From Saccharum officinarum (taxonomy: Eukaryota; Streptophyta; Magnoliopsida; Poales; Poaceae): 64,000 nt of DNA. The stretch lies in the NCBI GenBank assembly GCA_020631735.1, contig CM036162.1:90630401-90694400 (forward strand). Reading direction: 5' to 3'. This document shows, piece after piece, positions 35,807 to 45,916 of the stretch. How positions within the stretch are numbered: the first letter of the stretch is position 1; every line of letters starts with the position of its first letter. Made by a program: the position numbers and the translations under genes. A model generated the notes under the pieces. It was given only the letters and a program-made list of their open reading frames with translations. It searched no databases and was not told the DNA's origin.

Positions 35807-36606
35807 TCACCACGACCACGTGACAGGGCTTGGCTGGCAGCTCGCGGCCGGGAGCTGCAGCTGCGGCGACGCAACGCAGTGCTGCGCCGGCCACTGGTGC
35901 TGCTGCTGCTGCTGGTAATGGTGGTGGAACGCCTCCCCCTGCAGCGCACCGCCAGCTGGGGGCGTGGTCTGGCCCTCCACGCCGTGCTCGACCTCCATGG
36001 ATGCGCCGTCGCCGTCCTGATCAGCGTCCATCATTTCCGCGCCCGCCGATGTGGAGCTGGAGGCGGCTTGGGCATGAGCCTTTGCGGGCGCCCACGGGAC
36101 CATGGCCAGGCTGAGGTTCTCGTCCCCGGCGGCCATCTCCTCGAAGAGAGCCCTGTAGTTGCTCGCCTCTTGCAGCATGGTGCCTGCGGGATGGATCAAT
36201 CTTCATTTCAGCATCGAAAACACAATTTGCCCAAATTAATTTGGGGGGGAAGGAGCAGCCGAGCAGGCAAACAGGTAGGAGTAAGGTATAGCGGCACGTA
36301 CTCTTGAGCCCATGGATCCAGTCGGGGCTGACGCGGAGAGAAGCCCCCGGACGGAGTGGACCGTGCAGGAGGTTGCGTGCGGCCTCAGCAGGCTGGTACA
36401 CCACGATCGCCCGCTCCTCGTTCGCCGCCGGCGCGGCTACGCCAATCGCCGCGGCCGGCGGCGCATCACAGCTCATCCGCAAGTCCCCCACCACGAAAGG
36501 CTGCAGCGTCACGCTCACGCCGGGCTCGACAAGCGGCACGCCCACCGCGGATTCGACGGCCGGCACATCGGCGTCCTGTGCGAGCAACACCAACACAAAC
36601 GCACGC

Positions 36607-36655
<49 letters not shown>

Positions 36656-36957
36656 CGAGCGAGCGGGCGGGCAGAGGTTCGTACGAGTCGGCGGATTTTG
36701 GTGGCGGGTGGAGGGACCCCGTCGACGTCGAACCACGGCTGCGGCGCCTCCTCGCCCTTCCTCTTCAGCAACGGCGTGGCGTCCATGGCCGGCGGCGCCC
36801 CCACGTGGCCGCTCATCCGCGCCTCCTCCACCCCGAAAGCATGTTGCGGCTGTGGCAGCACGCCCGCGGCGGACCCGACAGGCAGCACCTCCGCGTCCTG
36901 CGCAACCCCAACCCAAACGCACGCCCGTTACAGCCGCCCCATCCGCCGGAATCTAAG

Positions 36958-36999
<42 letters not shown>

Positions 37000-37102
37000 G
37001 TACGAGTCGGCGGATCTTGGTGGCGGGGACGGGGACCCCGCCGAGCAGCCACGCCTCGGGCGCCTCCTCGCCCTTCCGCTTCAGCACCGGCGCGGCGTCC
37101 AT
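35807..37102 (-). CDS. Protein of unknown function, four exons with an internal exon duplication
   Basis: Exons on minus: 37102-37004, 36897-36685, 36575-36302 and 36183-35807; all GT-AG, 963 nt, 320 residues. I do not recognise the family. Exon 1 encodes MDAAPVLKRKGEEAPEAW...VPATKIRRL. The second half of exon 2 repeats it (MDATPLLKRKGEEAPQPW...VPPPATKIRRL). Exons 2 and 3 also begin alike (DAEVLPVGSAAGV, DADVPAVESAVGV). Introns 1 and 2 each carry a GA/CT microsatellite, so a unit of exon end, intron and exon start was tandemly duplicated in phase 0. The basic KRK..KIRR motif could be a nuclear localisation signal (inference). The last exon has a helical EASNYRALFEEM segment and a Gln/His-rich tail. 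The start at 37102 mirrors the internal repeat; an in-frame ATG at 37168 is possible. Confidence 0.7.
36611..36650. repeat. (GA)n microsatellite in intron 2 of the unknown gene
   Basis: A nearly pure GA run on the plus strand, within the intron at 36576-36684. It pairs with the (GA)n run of intron 1. Confidence 0.95.
36960..36995. repeat. (GA)n microsatellite in intron 1 of the unknown gene
   Basis: A pure GA run on the plus strand, next to the splice donor at 37003. It gives false Ser-Leu-rich ORFs on the minus strand. Confidence 0.95.
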
Positions 37103-37355
37103 GGCCACTTCCGACGCGCGCCCTGCTGCCGCGCGCCTCCCGCTCGCAAGTAGTAGCGTCTCGGGCAATCGAGCCCCGGATCAGTCGAATTGCAATGCGG
37201 GAAAGTCTCGGCGCAGAGTTGGAATTGGAATTGGAATTGGAATGCAGCAGTGGTGGCGCGGGGAATTAAAACGGAGGGAATGCGAGAGTTGGAGAAACTT
37301 CAGCTGGCGTTCGCGAGGGCCCTAGAATATTTCCGGATGCCCCTTTTCGTTTCTA

Positions 37356-37612
37356 CACTTGTTTAGTCAATTCTCTCCAAATTTCACTATATAAAAAGAA
37401 GATTCCCCGTCACATTAAAATGTCGGTAAATACATAGAGTACTAAATATTAATAAAATCAAAAATTAATTACACAGTTTTGTTTTACTTTGCGAGACGAA
37501 CATTTTAAACCTAGTTAGTCAAAATTTAGATAATTTTTACCAAATACAAACGAAATGCTACAAAAATTCTGATACAGTGTTTTTCTCCCTGAACTAAACC
37601 AGGCCTCGCTTC
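37356..37612. mobile_element. MITE of the GGCCTTGTTTAG family
   Basis: It closely resembles 31962-32244 in its interior (AAAAAGAAGATTCCCCGTCACAT, AATTAATTACACAGTTTTG, CAAATACAAACGAAATGCTACA). The right end reads GAACTAAACCAGGCC; the left end is decayed (CTTGTTTAGTC). Confidence 0.65.
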
Positions 37613-37799
37613 GCTTCCCCTCGTCTCGGTCAGCGGGTCAGCGGCGGTCAGGTGAGTTGTGTCGTGTCACTGTGTGTCAACCTGCGTGTCAGCGTGTGCG
37701 TACCCGTACGGGGCCAGTCGTGTCTGGTGCTGCGCTGGTGGTGCCCACCGTGACCGGCTGGGGCTGGAAGAGGGGAAAAAATTGCATGGAGACTGTGGG

Positions 37800-38130
37800 C
37801 GAGTTTAGTTCTTTCAAAAAAATTTCCTTCTGTCACATCGGATATTTAACACATGTATAGGTATTAAATATAGATAAAAAATAACTAATTATATTGATTG
37901 AGATAAATTTGCGAGACGAATTTTTTAAGCCTAATTAATTCATGATTTGATAATGTCGTGCTACAGTAAACACGTGCTAATGACGGATTAATTAGGTTTA
38001 ATAATTTGTCTCGCAATTTCCGGACGAGTTATGTAATTAGTTTTTTTATTAGTATCCGAATACCCCTTCCAACATAAACATCGGATGTTATATCCTAAAA
38101 TTTTTCGTACAGCAACTAAACACCCCTGTA
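37800..38130. mobile_element. Long-inverted-repeat MITE related to the GGCCTTGTTTAG family
   Basis: The left half (GTCACATCGGATATTTAACACATG, GCGAGACGAATTTTTTAAGCC) is followed by an inverted partner (GGATTAATTAGGTTTAATAATTTGTCTCGC, then AACATCGGATGTTATATCC). The two halves can fold on each other. The ends are approximate. Confidence 0.55.
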
Positions 38131-38241
38131 TCCAGCATGGTGCCGTGCATACATGCTTTCGATGGTTGACGCATGTCCCACGAACTGGATCCAACGATAG
38201 CTACTCTGCGATTCTGCGTGGTGCCCATCTTCCAGCCAAGC

Positions 38242-38492
38242 CGAGGCACCGTTTAGATGCCAAAAATTTTGCCAAAATTTTCAGATTTTCTGTCACATCA
38301 AATTTTTAAGCACATGTATAAAGCATTAAATATAGATAAAAAAATAAAACTAGTTACACAGTTTAGACGAAATGGACGAGACAAATCTTTTAAGCCTAAT
38401 TAGACTATGATTGGACAATATTTACCAAATAACAACGAAACTGCTGCAGAAGCGTTTCGCCAAAAATTTTGCCGACTAAACTACCCCGAGGC
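38242..38492. mobile_element. MITE of the GGCCTTGTTTAG family
   Basis: Ends are GGCACCGTTTAGATGCCAAAAATTTTGCC and CCAAAAATTTTGCCGACTAAACTACCCC. The interior carries GTCACATCAAATTTTTAAGCAC and AAGCCTAATTAGAC. About 250 bp. Confidence 0.7.
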
Positions 38493-39880
38493 GTAGCACC
38501 CACGATGTTCCGAAGTCTCAGGCTAGCGGAGATACGTGTCGACTAACCAGACTATGTATGCACGGCACTACCCTGGATACCGTCTCCATGCAAATTTTTT
38601 TCGGGGAGAAGGCCGCAATGCACACGTGGCTCAGGTACCGTGTGGTTTATATGTAGGGAGTACGAGATTTTCACAACCTATAGATTAAAAAAATGTCAGA
38701 ACCCTAGAATTTCATCCATGTTTGATGTGACTATAAATACGAATTTTGGATAAAAATAATCTTTGTGTTTCTATAACTCTAGGGTGCTTGGATGGAACTG
38801 TAGAATTTTGAGATTTTTATTCTTGAAACCCCTATGGATCAAACGCTATCCTAGGTAATTCTATATAAACACCTAAAGGATTCTTACACAAAGAGACATA
38901 ATCCAAGAAACATCAGAGAATACTTTTATTCTAGTGAATTTTAATACAGAGGCCCAGAATCTAATAAAACGCACTATATTTTTTTATCGGAATCCTAAAA
39001 ATCTCCTAGGCTCCCACCAAGAAGGTCTTTTTATTCACTCGCGCAACTCGCAGGGTCTCGAATTTGAGAGAGAGAGAGAGAGAAAATCACAAATTTCTCC
39101 CTCGACCTCCTGTCTCTATGGAAAAATGATTGACCCAGAAAGACCCTAATGTCATTGCTTGGAGTTGGATTTTATCTAGTTTTGATTTCTTACTAGGAGT
39201 TCATTACTACAGAGCCGGTAGAGAAGCCAAAACAAGTGAAACAAAAAAATAATTATTTCAATAGATTTCATAAGTTTGTAAAGGAAGAGAGATAAAAGGA
39301 ACTATATATACTATTGTAGTATCTGAAAAATCCGAAAGGGACCGATGTAAAGCTCCAGCAAACCCGGGCCTTAGTCGTTTTTATCTTAACAAATGATCGA
39401 TCCTGAAGGCCAAAGAACGATTGAATGAAGGATCAGCAGGGGTGATTATATGTTGAGCGCTTAGTATGTGTCAATCTACCACCATATGTTTTCTTTTTGT
39501 CATTTTTGTGACGGAATCCTCCATTTCTAAAAAAAATGAAACTGATGCTGCGATACCGAATACCAAAGGGCTATAATCTGGCGATCGAGTTTCAAGCCCA
39601 CTGTTGCGACCAGTCTTTTAGCCCGGCCCAATACATGGTTGGAAACCAATAGGCTTGTCCTGCTTTCCTGTCTGGGTGGCCTCGATTGCAGGGGGGAAAA
39701 AAACGACCGTATCTCCTCTTCCAGAAAGCGTGGAAGAATTCATAATCACGCAAACTATAGAAAGTTTGACCAAATTTATAGAAAAATATTAATATCTACT
39801 TATTACATAAAAAGATGTAAGCTGTGAAAATATATTTAGTATCCAATTATGTTATAACTACTATTCTTATTTTCTATAAT
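38493..39880. other. Intergenic, nothing supportable
   Basis: AT-rich sequence with a short (GA)n run at about 39065-39085 and small ORFs without recognisable families. I see no gene or intact element in it. Confidence 0.4.
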
Positions 39881-39888
39881 TTTGATTA

Positions 39889-40439
39889 GGAACCGTTTGG
39901 ATCTCTTCATTTTAGAGGAATTGGAATTTACTTAATGGATTAGGGCCTGTTTGATCCTTGAAATTGAATTCATTCTAATAATTACAATTTAGGCATAGAT
40001 TAATTTAGCTAATATAGTTATATATGGAATATATTTGTATATTTATTGTTATGCATACAAGGGACATACTTATACGTTGTATTTCTATTGTAAGGAAGTG
40101 AGTTAAAGAGTGTGTTATAAGTTGGAGAATAGAATTATAGCATAGTGGTCTATAGAACCCATTTTCATTTCTTACCCTATGAATTTGAGATACGCTTATT
40201 TATGAGCTTGGGCATGTTGTGGAATGTCAAATTCCAAGCCAAATAGCCTAATCCATCATGTAGATTTTAATTCCTCCAAAATAAAGGTATCCAAACAGTT
40301 CCTTAGGCTATTTTGCTTGGAATTTGAGATTCCACAACTTTTCAAAGTTCACATGGATGCCTATCATAGGGTGAGAGATGGAAATGGATAAACTATAATT
40401 TATTACAATGAATTCAATTTCAAGGATCCAAACGGGACC
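39889..40439 (-). mobile_element. Tourist-like MITE (outer), interrupted by a second copy of its own family
   Basis: The outer element is in reverse orientation. The left end GGAACCGTTTGGATC is the reverse complement of the family's right end, and the right end AAGGATCCAAACGGGACC is that of its left end. It is flanked by TTA at 39886-39888 and 40440-40442. The body is split at 39942 by the inner copy. Confidence 0.85.
39943..40302 (+). mobile_element. Tourist-like MITE (inner), 360 bp
   Basis: Starts GGGCCTGTTTGATCC and ends GGTATCCAAACAGTTCC. It is flanked by the target duplication TTA (39940-39942 and 40303-40305), inside the outer element of the same family. The length matches the related copy at 63294-63652 (359 bp). 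Confidence 0.88.
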
Positions 40440-40442
40440 TTA

Positions 40443-41400
40443 AAGTAATTAGAATTATAAATAATGCATTGAAATATAATTTATAACTATAAATATATAA
40501 AATTCAAACTAAATCAAAACAATATTATATTAAAACTTAATATCTATATTTAAATATTATATTTTATGTCATTTGTCATAGAGATAATTTTAAATAGTTT
40601 TTATCGTGTGTATAATCCTCATAGAAACACAAACATCTCTCGAATACGGATCTGGAATTGAATAGAGAATGAATTCGAATACATCCATTTCAGCATTCAT
40701 ATTAAAAACAAGATGCAAATTGCATATGGGTATTCATATTTAAATTTTACCGGATATGAGTTTGGACAAAACGGATAACTAGACAACCATTTCCACCCAT
40801 CATTGCCTCAATTTACTCATGCTTCCATGAATTCACGGTCGCCTAGCTAGTGAATCATTCATCGCCTCATCGGTCGTCATTGCGTTGGCTACACCCAGAG
40901 GTGGCCGGACCTTTTTTCCTTTTGTCAAAATTACCGTGTCACCGTTGCTTCATGATTTAACTTGACGGTTCATACCGGGTTGAAGTACGGCTCACGTGTT
41001 CGGTACTGTTCATACGGGGAACTGTTCACCAAGATCCGGTACTGTAGTTTAGCGTCGCGGGAATCCAGTGCTGTATCTTAACAAGCGGACTGTTCATGGA
41101 AACCCGTTACTGTACTGTAGCTAACTCACCACGTTTAAAGTCTTTTATAGATTCTGAAAAGGCCGGCCGGTAGTAGGTATCACAGGTTCCGGTGCCTGTG
41201 ATTTCCCCCCGGACGAAGCATGGGATTTAGGAGTACATCCTCAAATTAAAGGAGTATCAAGCTGAGAAAGACACTTGGTAGAGAAAGGGGTGAGACGAAA
41301 AGCACTATGTGAAGTAATTAGTGGTGTTTGCAGCGGCCAGCGGGAGCAAAGCCTTATCTCGCCAGATTTGTTTTTTTTTACCCACTGAAAATAAAGCCGG
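40443..41400. other. Intergenic, nothing supportable
   Basis: AT-rich to 40800, then more mixed, with a repeated short phrase TACTGT near 41005-41115. I recognise no gene, RNA or intact element. Confidence 0.4.
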
Positions 41401-41404
41401 AGCA

Positions 41405-41700
41405 TTGAGGCTTTGTTTAGTTTCAGAGTGTAAAGTTTTAGGATGTCACATAAGGTGTTTGGATACTAATTAAAAAAACAAATTACAGAATCCGTCAGTA
41501 AACCGCAAGACAAAATTATTAAGCCTAATTAATCTGTCATTAGCATATGTGTACTATAGCACTTTATTATCAAATCATGAATTAATTAGGTTTAAAAAAT
41601 TCATCTCGCAGAGTAATTATAATATATGTAATTAATAATTTTTTTAATCTATATTTAATCCTGTATGTATATGTCAAAGGTCGGATGTGACAGGTGTAAC
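41405..41700. mobile_element. Long-inverted-repeat MITE
   Basis: Starts GGCTTTGTTTAGTTTCAGAG. The interior has AAGCCTAATTAATC and its inverted partner GAATTAATTAGGTTT. The end includes GGTCGGATGTGACAGGTG. It resembles 37800-38130. Confidence 0.55.
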
Positions 41701-41954
41701 CCAGCTGTGCCGCAAATGAAAGCAGGTTGTCTAGCTAGCTAGTCGACTGCACACCAGCTCTGCTAGCGGGTAGGTGAGTGAGGGCCGCCGTGGCCATGCG
41801 TGATGCTCCTATGCACGGGGCGGCCGGGCCGGGGTTGTACCGGGACGACGCCCCGGCCAGGTTCGTGTCCTCGGCCTAGCTACCTCTCGGGGTGGGTGCG
41901 TGCAACCCAGTGCCCATTTCTAATGAGCTGCTGCTGCCTTTTCTCCTGGATTAT

Positions 41955-42365
41955 GTGCTCGAGATGTCCAAAAACATCCAATTTTTTTTTGCACAGTATC
42001 CGTCACATCGAATCTTTGGACGTATGTATGGAGCATTAAATGTAGATAAAAAAATAACTAATTGTACACAGTGGCGGACCCAGAATTATTTCACTGGGTA
42101 GGCATACAGTATAGGAACAGTACTCCACAGTATGCTACAGTTTTCGCTACAGTGCTCTGTTACCTTGGTCGTCAGGAATCTGGGCAGTCCTGGGACTACC
42201 CAAAACATGGCTGGGTCCGCCACTGATTGTACAGTTTGTCTGTAAATGTCGAGACGAATCTTTTGAGCCTAGTTAGTCCATGGTTAGATATTTTTTTGCC
42301 AAATAACAACAAAAAGTGCTACAGAAAATTTTCCCAAAAATTTTTGACATCTAAACACGCCGAGA
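41955..42365. mobile_element. MITE of the GGCCTTGTTTAG family, split by a hAT MITE
   Basis: The left part holds GTCACATCGAATCTTTGGACG and AATAACTAATTGTACA. The right part resumes with ATTGTACAGTTTG, GAGACGAATCTTTTGAGCC and ends TCTAAACACGCC. The split falls exactly at the 8-bp duplication of the inserted element at 42069-42225. Confidence 0.75.
42069..42225. mobile_element. hAT-type MITE, 157 bp, with perfect TIRs and TSD
   Basis: The perfect 15-bp terminal inverted repeats are CAGTGGCGGACCCAG and CTGGGTCCGCCACTG. It is flanked by the 8-bp direct repeat ATTGTACA (42061-42068 and 42226-42233). An 8-bp duplication with CAGTGGCGGA-type ends is typical of hAT elements. Confidence 0.95.
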
Positions 42366-42486
42366 GTGGTGTTTTTAAGTATCACTTCCTCCGTGTCACT
42401 TCGCAATAACACGACATGCATGATCGATAACGTTTAGTACTTTGCTATGATGCTAAGCCATACTAAATTCAATGACTCATTGTCTA

Positions 42487-42612
42487 CTTCCTTCGTTTCA
42501 AAGTGTAAGTTGCTCTAACTTTTCTAAAAACATATCTTTTTATTATATATCTAGGTGTGTATAGTAAATACTAAGAAAAAATGAAATAACTTACAACTTA
42601 GAACTGAGGGAG
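42487..42612. mobile_element. Stowaway/Mariner-like MITE, 126 bp
   Basis: Ends CTTCCTTCGTTTCAAAGTGTAAG and CTTACAACTTAGAACTGAGGGAG are inverted repeats. TA lies on both sides (42485-42486, 42613-42614). Confidence 0.85.
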
Positions 42613-42789
42613 TATAAAAGTTGTCTATAATGTTTTATCTAGATAAAACTCATCCAACATATGAATATGGATAAAAAAGTATAATTCTAGCTATGAATTT
42701 GAACAAGTCATCAACATATCATATATGTCTACATCATGGGTTCTAAAAAAAGCATCATTCTAGCTATGAATTTAGACACAATTGTATAT

Positions 42790-43085
42790 TTATCAGAAGG
42801 TAACTCTATAAGCCCCACTAGAGAGGCCGTGAGGCTCTCTTCAGTGTGGTTCATAGTAGCTTCAGCTTCTCCTAAGAAAGTATTATATCAACACTGTGTT
42901 TACTTATAGCAAGACTCTTTTTTTTCTCTCTCCACCATCAAAATGAACTATGAAGGGAGGGAGATAAGCCGATGAAGCTAGGTTGGAGGGGCTTCATCGG
43001 CTTCAGCTATACAGTACCGCTATAGTACACCACAATGCAAAAGCTGAAGCTTAAGCCCCTCCAAAGAGACCCTAAAGCAAAATGG
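42790..43085. other. Probable MITE with a strong internal hairpin
   Basis: A perfect 13-bp inverted repeat (42966-42978 and 42991-43003, AAGCCGATGAAGC) flanks a 12-nt loop. Outer phrases ATAAGCCCCACTAGAGAGGCC and AAGCCCCTCCAAAGAGACC are similar. No target duplication is established. A truncated Stowaway-like left end follows at about 43108-43200. Confidence 0.4.
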
Positions 43086-43525
43086 GTTGCTTTCGCCCAT
43101 ACGTGATACTACCTCCATTCAAAAAAAATGTATTACTTTAGGTGTATTCTCGGTTAAAGTGACTAAAATTTGACTATATATATAGATAAAAATACAGTAA
43201 ATCTTTATCTCACTCGGCTGATCCCGGAGCTCCTGTCACTCGATTTTGGTCATGTTCGCTTCTCTTATAATCCGTACTTTTCAACTTATTTTTTTAGTTG
43301 GAACAATGTTTTTCTCTCGTAACAAATCAGCGAACAGTACTTTCAGCCGTGTGAAAGGTCTTGATGGCTAGAGGGGGGGTGAATAGCCAATTAAAAAATT
43401 TCTACAAGGACAAGCTAAACAAGTTTATCAATAAAACAAATAGCGAGATGCGAGTTTTGCTTAGCCTACGGGGTGTTTGCAAGCCACCTAACCAATTCAC
43501 AAAACTAGTAATTGCACTCAACCGC

Positions 43526-43530
43526 ACAAG
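43526..43530 (+). repeat. Target site duplication of the full-length Sirevirus (left)
   Basis: ACAAG directly precedes the 5' LTR start TGAAAGTCCC. The same five bases follow the 3' LTR at 54625-54629. Confidence 0.95.
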
Positions 43531-45856
43531 TGAAAGTCCCTAGTTTGGTTTTGGCTAATTGATGAAACCTAGGACTAACCTTTGTATCTAAGTGGATGAT
43601 TTAGATAAAGGTGGTCATTGAATATGAGACACGACATTAACTCATGTGACCAAGATGATGAAGACCGAAGTGATGCTTGGCTCGATGGACCGGTTGTGAG
43701 GGTGAAGGGCAAGTCGAGGCTTCGAAGCGAGGGACCATGCGATGGTGAAGCTTGAGCAAGACTTGGCGCCGACGGACCGATGCAACGGTGAAGAGCAAGT
43801 GAAGTCAAGGTCGATGGATCGAGACGGTCATGTGATGATATGAAGTGGATCATATCATTTGGAGAAACAAAATGGGCTCAAGGCAAAGGTATAACCGATA
43901 GGGCCATTTTGTTTTGCACTCAAGACACCATAGAGGGTGTGAGTGGTTTAGGATCGATAGCCGAACTATTAAGAGGGGAAGTCTTATCGGTTATTCGATG
44001 CATGGGTGCCACTAGGTGAATTCATGAAGTGCATTGCATGTAGGGCCTAGTGAGCTAACTGGAAAACCTTCGAAAATGATTGTGAAATTGCTAACACACG
44101 TACACAAGGTGGTGATCACTTGTTGGTGTTGGCACATTTACGAAGGTGTTGGAGTTTGGGTGGTAGAGAGGGTTTGGGACTCTCTCTCCTTCCCGCCGAG
44201 CTTGCGAGCGCGGGATTCAGGCGTTTTCAGGGAGTTGAAAGCCTATTTTCCACTACGCCGAAAGTCGGAAAAGAAACGGAGGCGAACAGGGTCACTGAGG
44301 TGACCGGACGCTGCACCGGACGCGGTCACGGTGTGACCGGACGCGTCCGATCAGTTCAGCGCGGTTTCGGGCGCGCGGGTGCTAGGGTTTGCAACCGGCG
44401 CGTCCGGTCACTCGCGGGACCGGCGCGTCCGGTCATGCGCCCAGAGAAGAACTGCGGTTCACAGAGGACGATCGGACGCGGGGCGCGTCCGGTCACACAT
44501 GATCGGACGCGTCCGATCGTTGAAGGAGCTTACTGGACTCTAACCGGACGCGGGCACTGTCGCGTCCGGTCGTTGCGAGGAGCGCGTCCGGTCCTTGCTT
44601 CGCGTGCGCGCGGAACAGGGTGATCGGCGCGTCCGGTCGTTCGAAGGAGCGCGTCCGGTCGTTTGACAGGCGCGTCCGGTCGTTGCCTAGGGCGCGTCCG
44701 GTCGTTGGTTTGACTGTTGGGGTCAGTGACCGTTGGAGGATCGGACGCGGGTGAGCGCGTCCGGTCGTTTTGAGAGGCGCGTCCGGTCATGAGGTTTGAC
44801 CGTTGGCGCAGTGACCGTTGGAGGATCGGACACGACTGAGCGCGTCCGGTCAGTTACGACCGGCGCGTCCGGTCGTCCCGAAAAAACGGTCAGTGGAGTG
44901 GCAACGGCTCTATTTGTTTGGGTGCTTATAAATACTCGTTGGCCGGCCCTTGGGGAGGCAACTTGACATTTCTAACACTCTTGTGCATCCTTTGAGCTAG
45001 AGCTACTCCTCCCACTCATCTCTCTTGAGTGATTGCAAATCATAAGTGAGATTGAGTGATCCCAAAGTGCATTGCATAGCTTGAGGGCATCTAGTGGCAC
45101 TTGTGGGTGGTTTAGCCGGTGGATTTCTTGTTACTCTTGGAGAGTACCGCTCCTAGCCGGCTTGGAGTTTGTTGGAGGCGTTGGCAAGAAAAGGTGATTG
45201 TTCTTGGCCACCTCCGGTTGATTGTAAGAGGTTCGTGTGCTTTCCTCGGCGGGACGCCAAAAGCAACTCTATTGGATTGTGCATGTCATTGAGTTACCTC
45301 ACTTGAGAGTGGAGTCTTGCGGTGCCTTGCGGGGCGTGCCTTGAGGGGCAAGTGACTTGAGGGTCGCACCGAGGAACCATCTAAGTGTTGGTCGACACAA
45401 CCGGTGACGTAGCTTGTCGGTGCACAAGTGAACACCGGGTGAACAAAAATATTGTGTCTCTTGTCTCCCGGTGATTGGTCTTCATATTGTGTTGTTGTCA
45501 ATATTGATTGATTGTATATCATCTTGGTGATTGGCAACATCTTCACTCCATCATCGGTATAAGATTCACAATCCTATCTTTCGCATTTACATTTACTAGA
45601 TTATCTTGTGTAGCTCTAGTGGTAGCCCTTGCTAGTAATTGTTAACTTGCTCACTAGTGTAATTTTAGTGAACATAGCTCTTGTGTGAACTAGAGATCAT
45701 AATCTACTAGACTTGTGGATAGGAGGCTTGCATCACATCCGTAGGCTAAGCAAAACTCGCTTCACGCCGTTTGTTATTCTAACAAGTTTGCTTAGTAGTG
45801 CTTGTAGAATTTTTATAGGCTATTCACCCCCCCCTCTAGCCATCTAGGACCTTACA
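43531..45856 (+). mobile_element. 5' LTR of the full-length Sirevirus
   Basis: TGAAAGTCCC ... GGACCTTACA, 2326 bp. It differs from the 3' LTR at only about a dozen sites by eye (about 0.5%). A TATA box (TATAAATA) is at 44927-44934. Upstream of it, 44300-44880 holds at least thirteen CGCGTCCGGTC motifs plus their inverse forms. Confidence 0.95.
44300..44880. promoter_or_regulatory. Palindrome-rich CGCGTCCGGTC array upstream of the LTR TATA box
   Basis: At least thirteen CGCGTCCGGTC copies, mostly as GCGCGTCCGGTCGTT, alternate with GATCGGACGCG/GACCGGACGCG in inverse sense. The best palindrome is TGACCGGACGCGTCCGATCA at 44334 (perfect in the 3' LTR at 53099-53118). Palindromic repeats and CpG-rich islands in LTRs are known for Sireviruses. 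Binding partner unknown. Confidence 0.9.
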
Positions 45857-45858
45857 AG

Positions 45859-45870
45859 TGGTATCGGAGC
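45859..45870 (+). promoter_or_regulatory. Primer binding site of the full-length Sirevirus
   Basis: TGGTATCGGAGC, two bases after the 5' LTR, is one mismatch from the initiator-Met tRNA complement. Confidence 0.9.
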
Positions 45871-45916
45871 CGTGGTCACCGTTTTAATCAAGGCTTAACA
45901 TCCTTCGGTGTAAAAA

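Noticed and set aside
36304..37269. Long plus-strand ORFs (up to 321 aa) with Arg-Glu repeats
   Set aside because: They are the antisense of the four-exon gene and run through both GA microsatellites.
43556..44623. ORFs inside the Sirevirus LTRs (for example 167 and 196 aa with repeated CGRG/RPV motifs)
   Set aside because: Produced by translation of the palindromic motif array; repeated in both LTRs and on the opposite strand.
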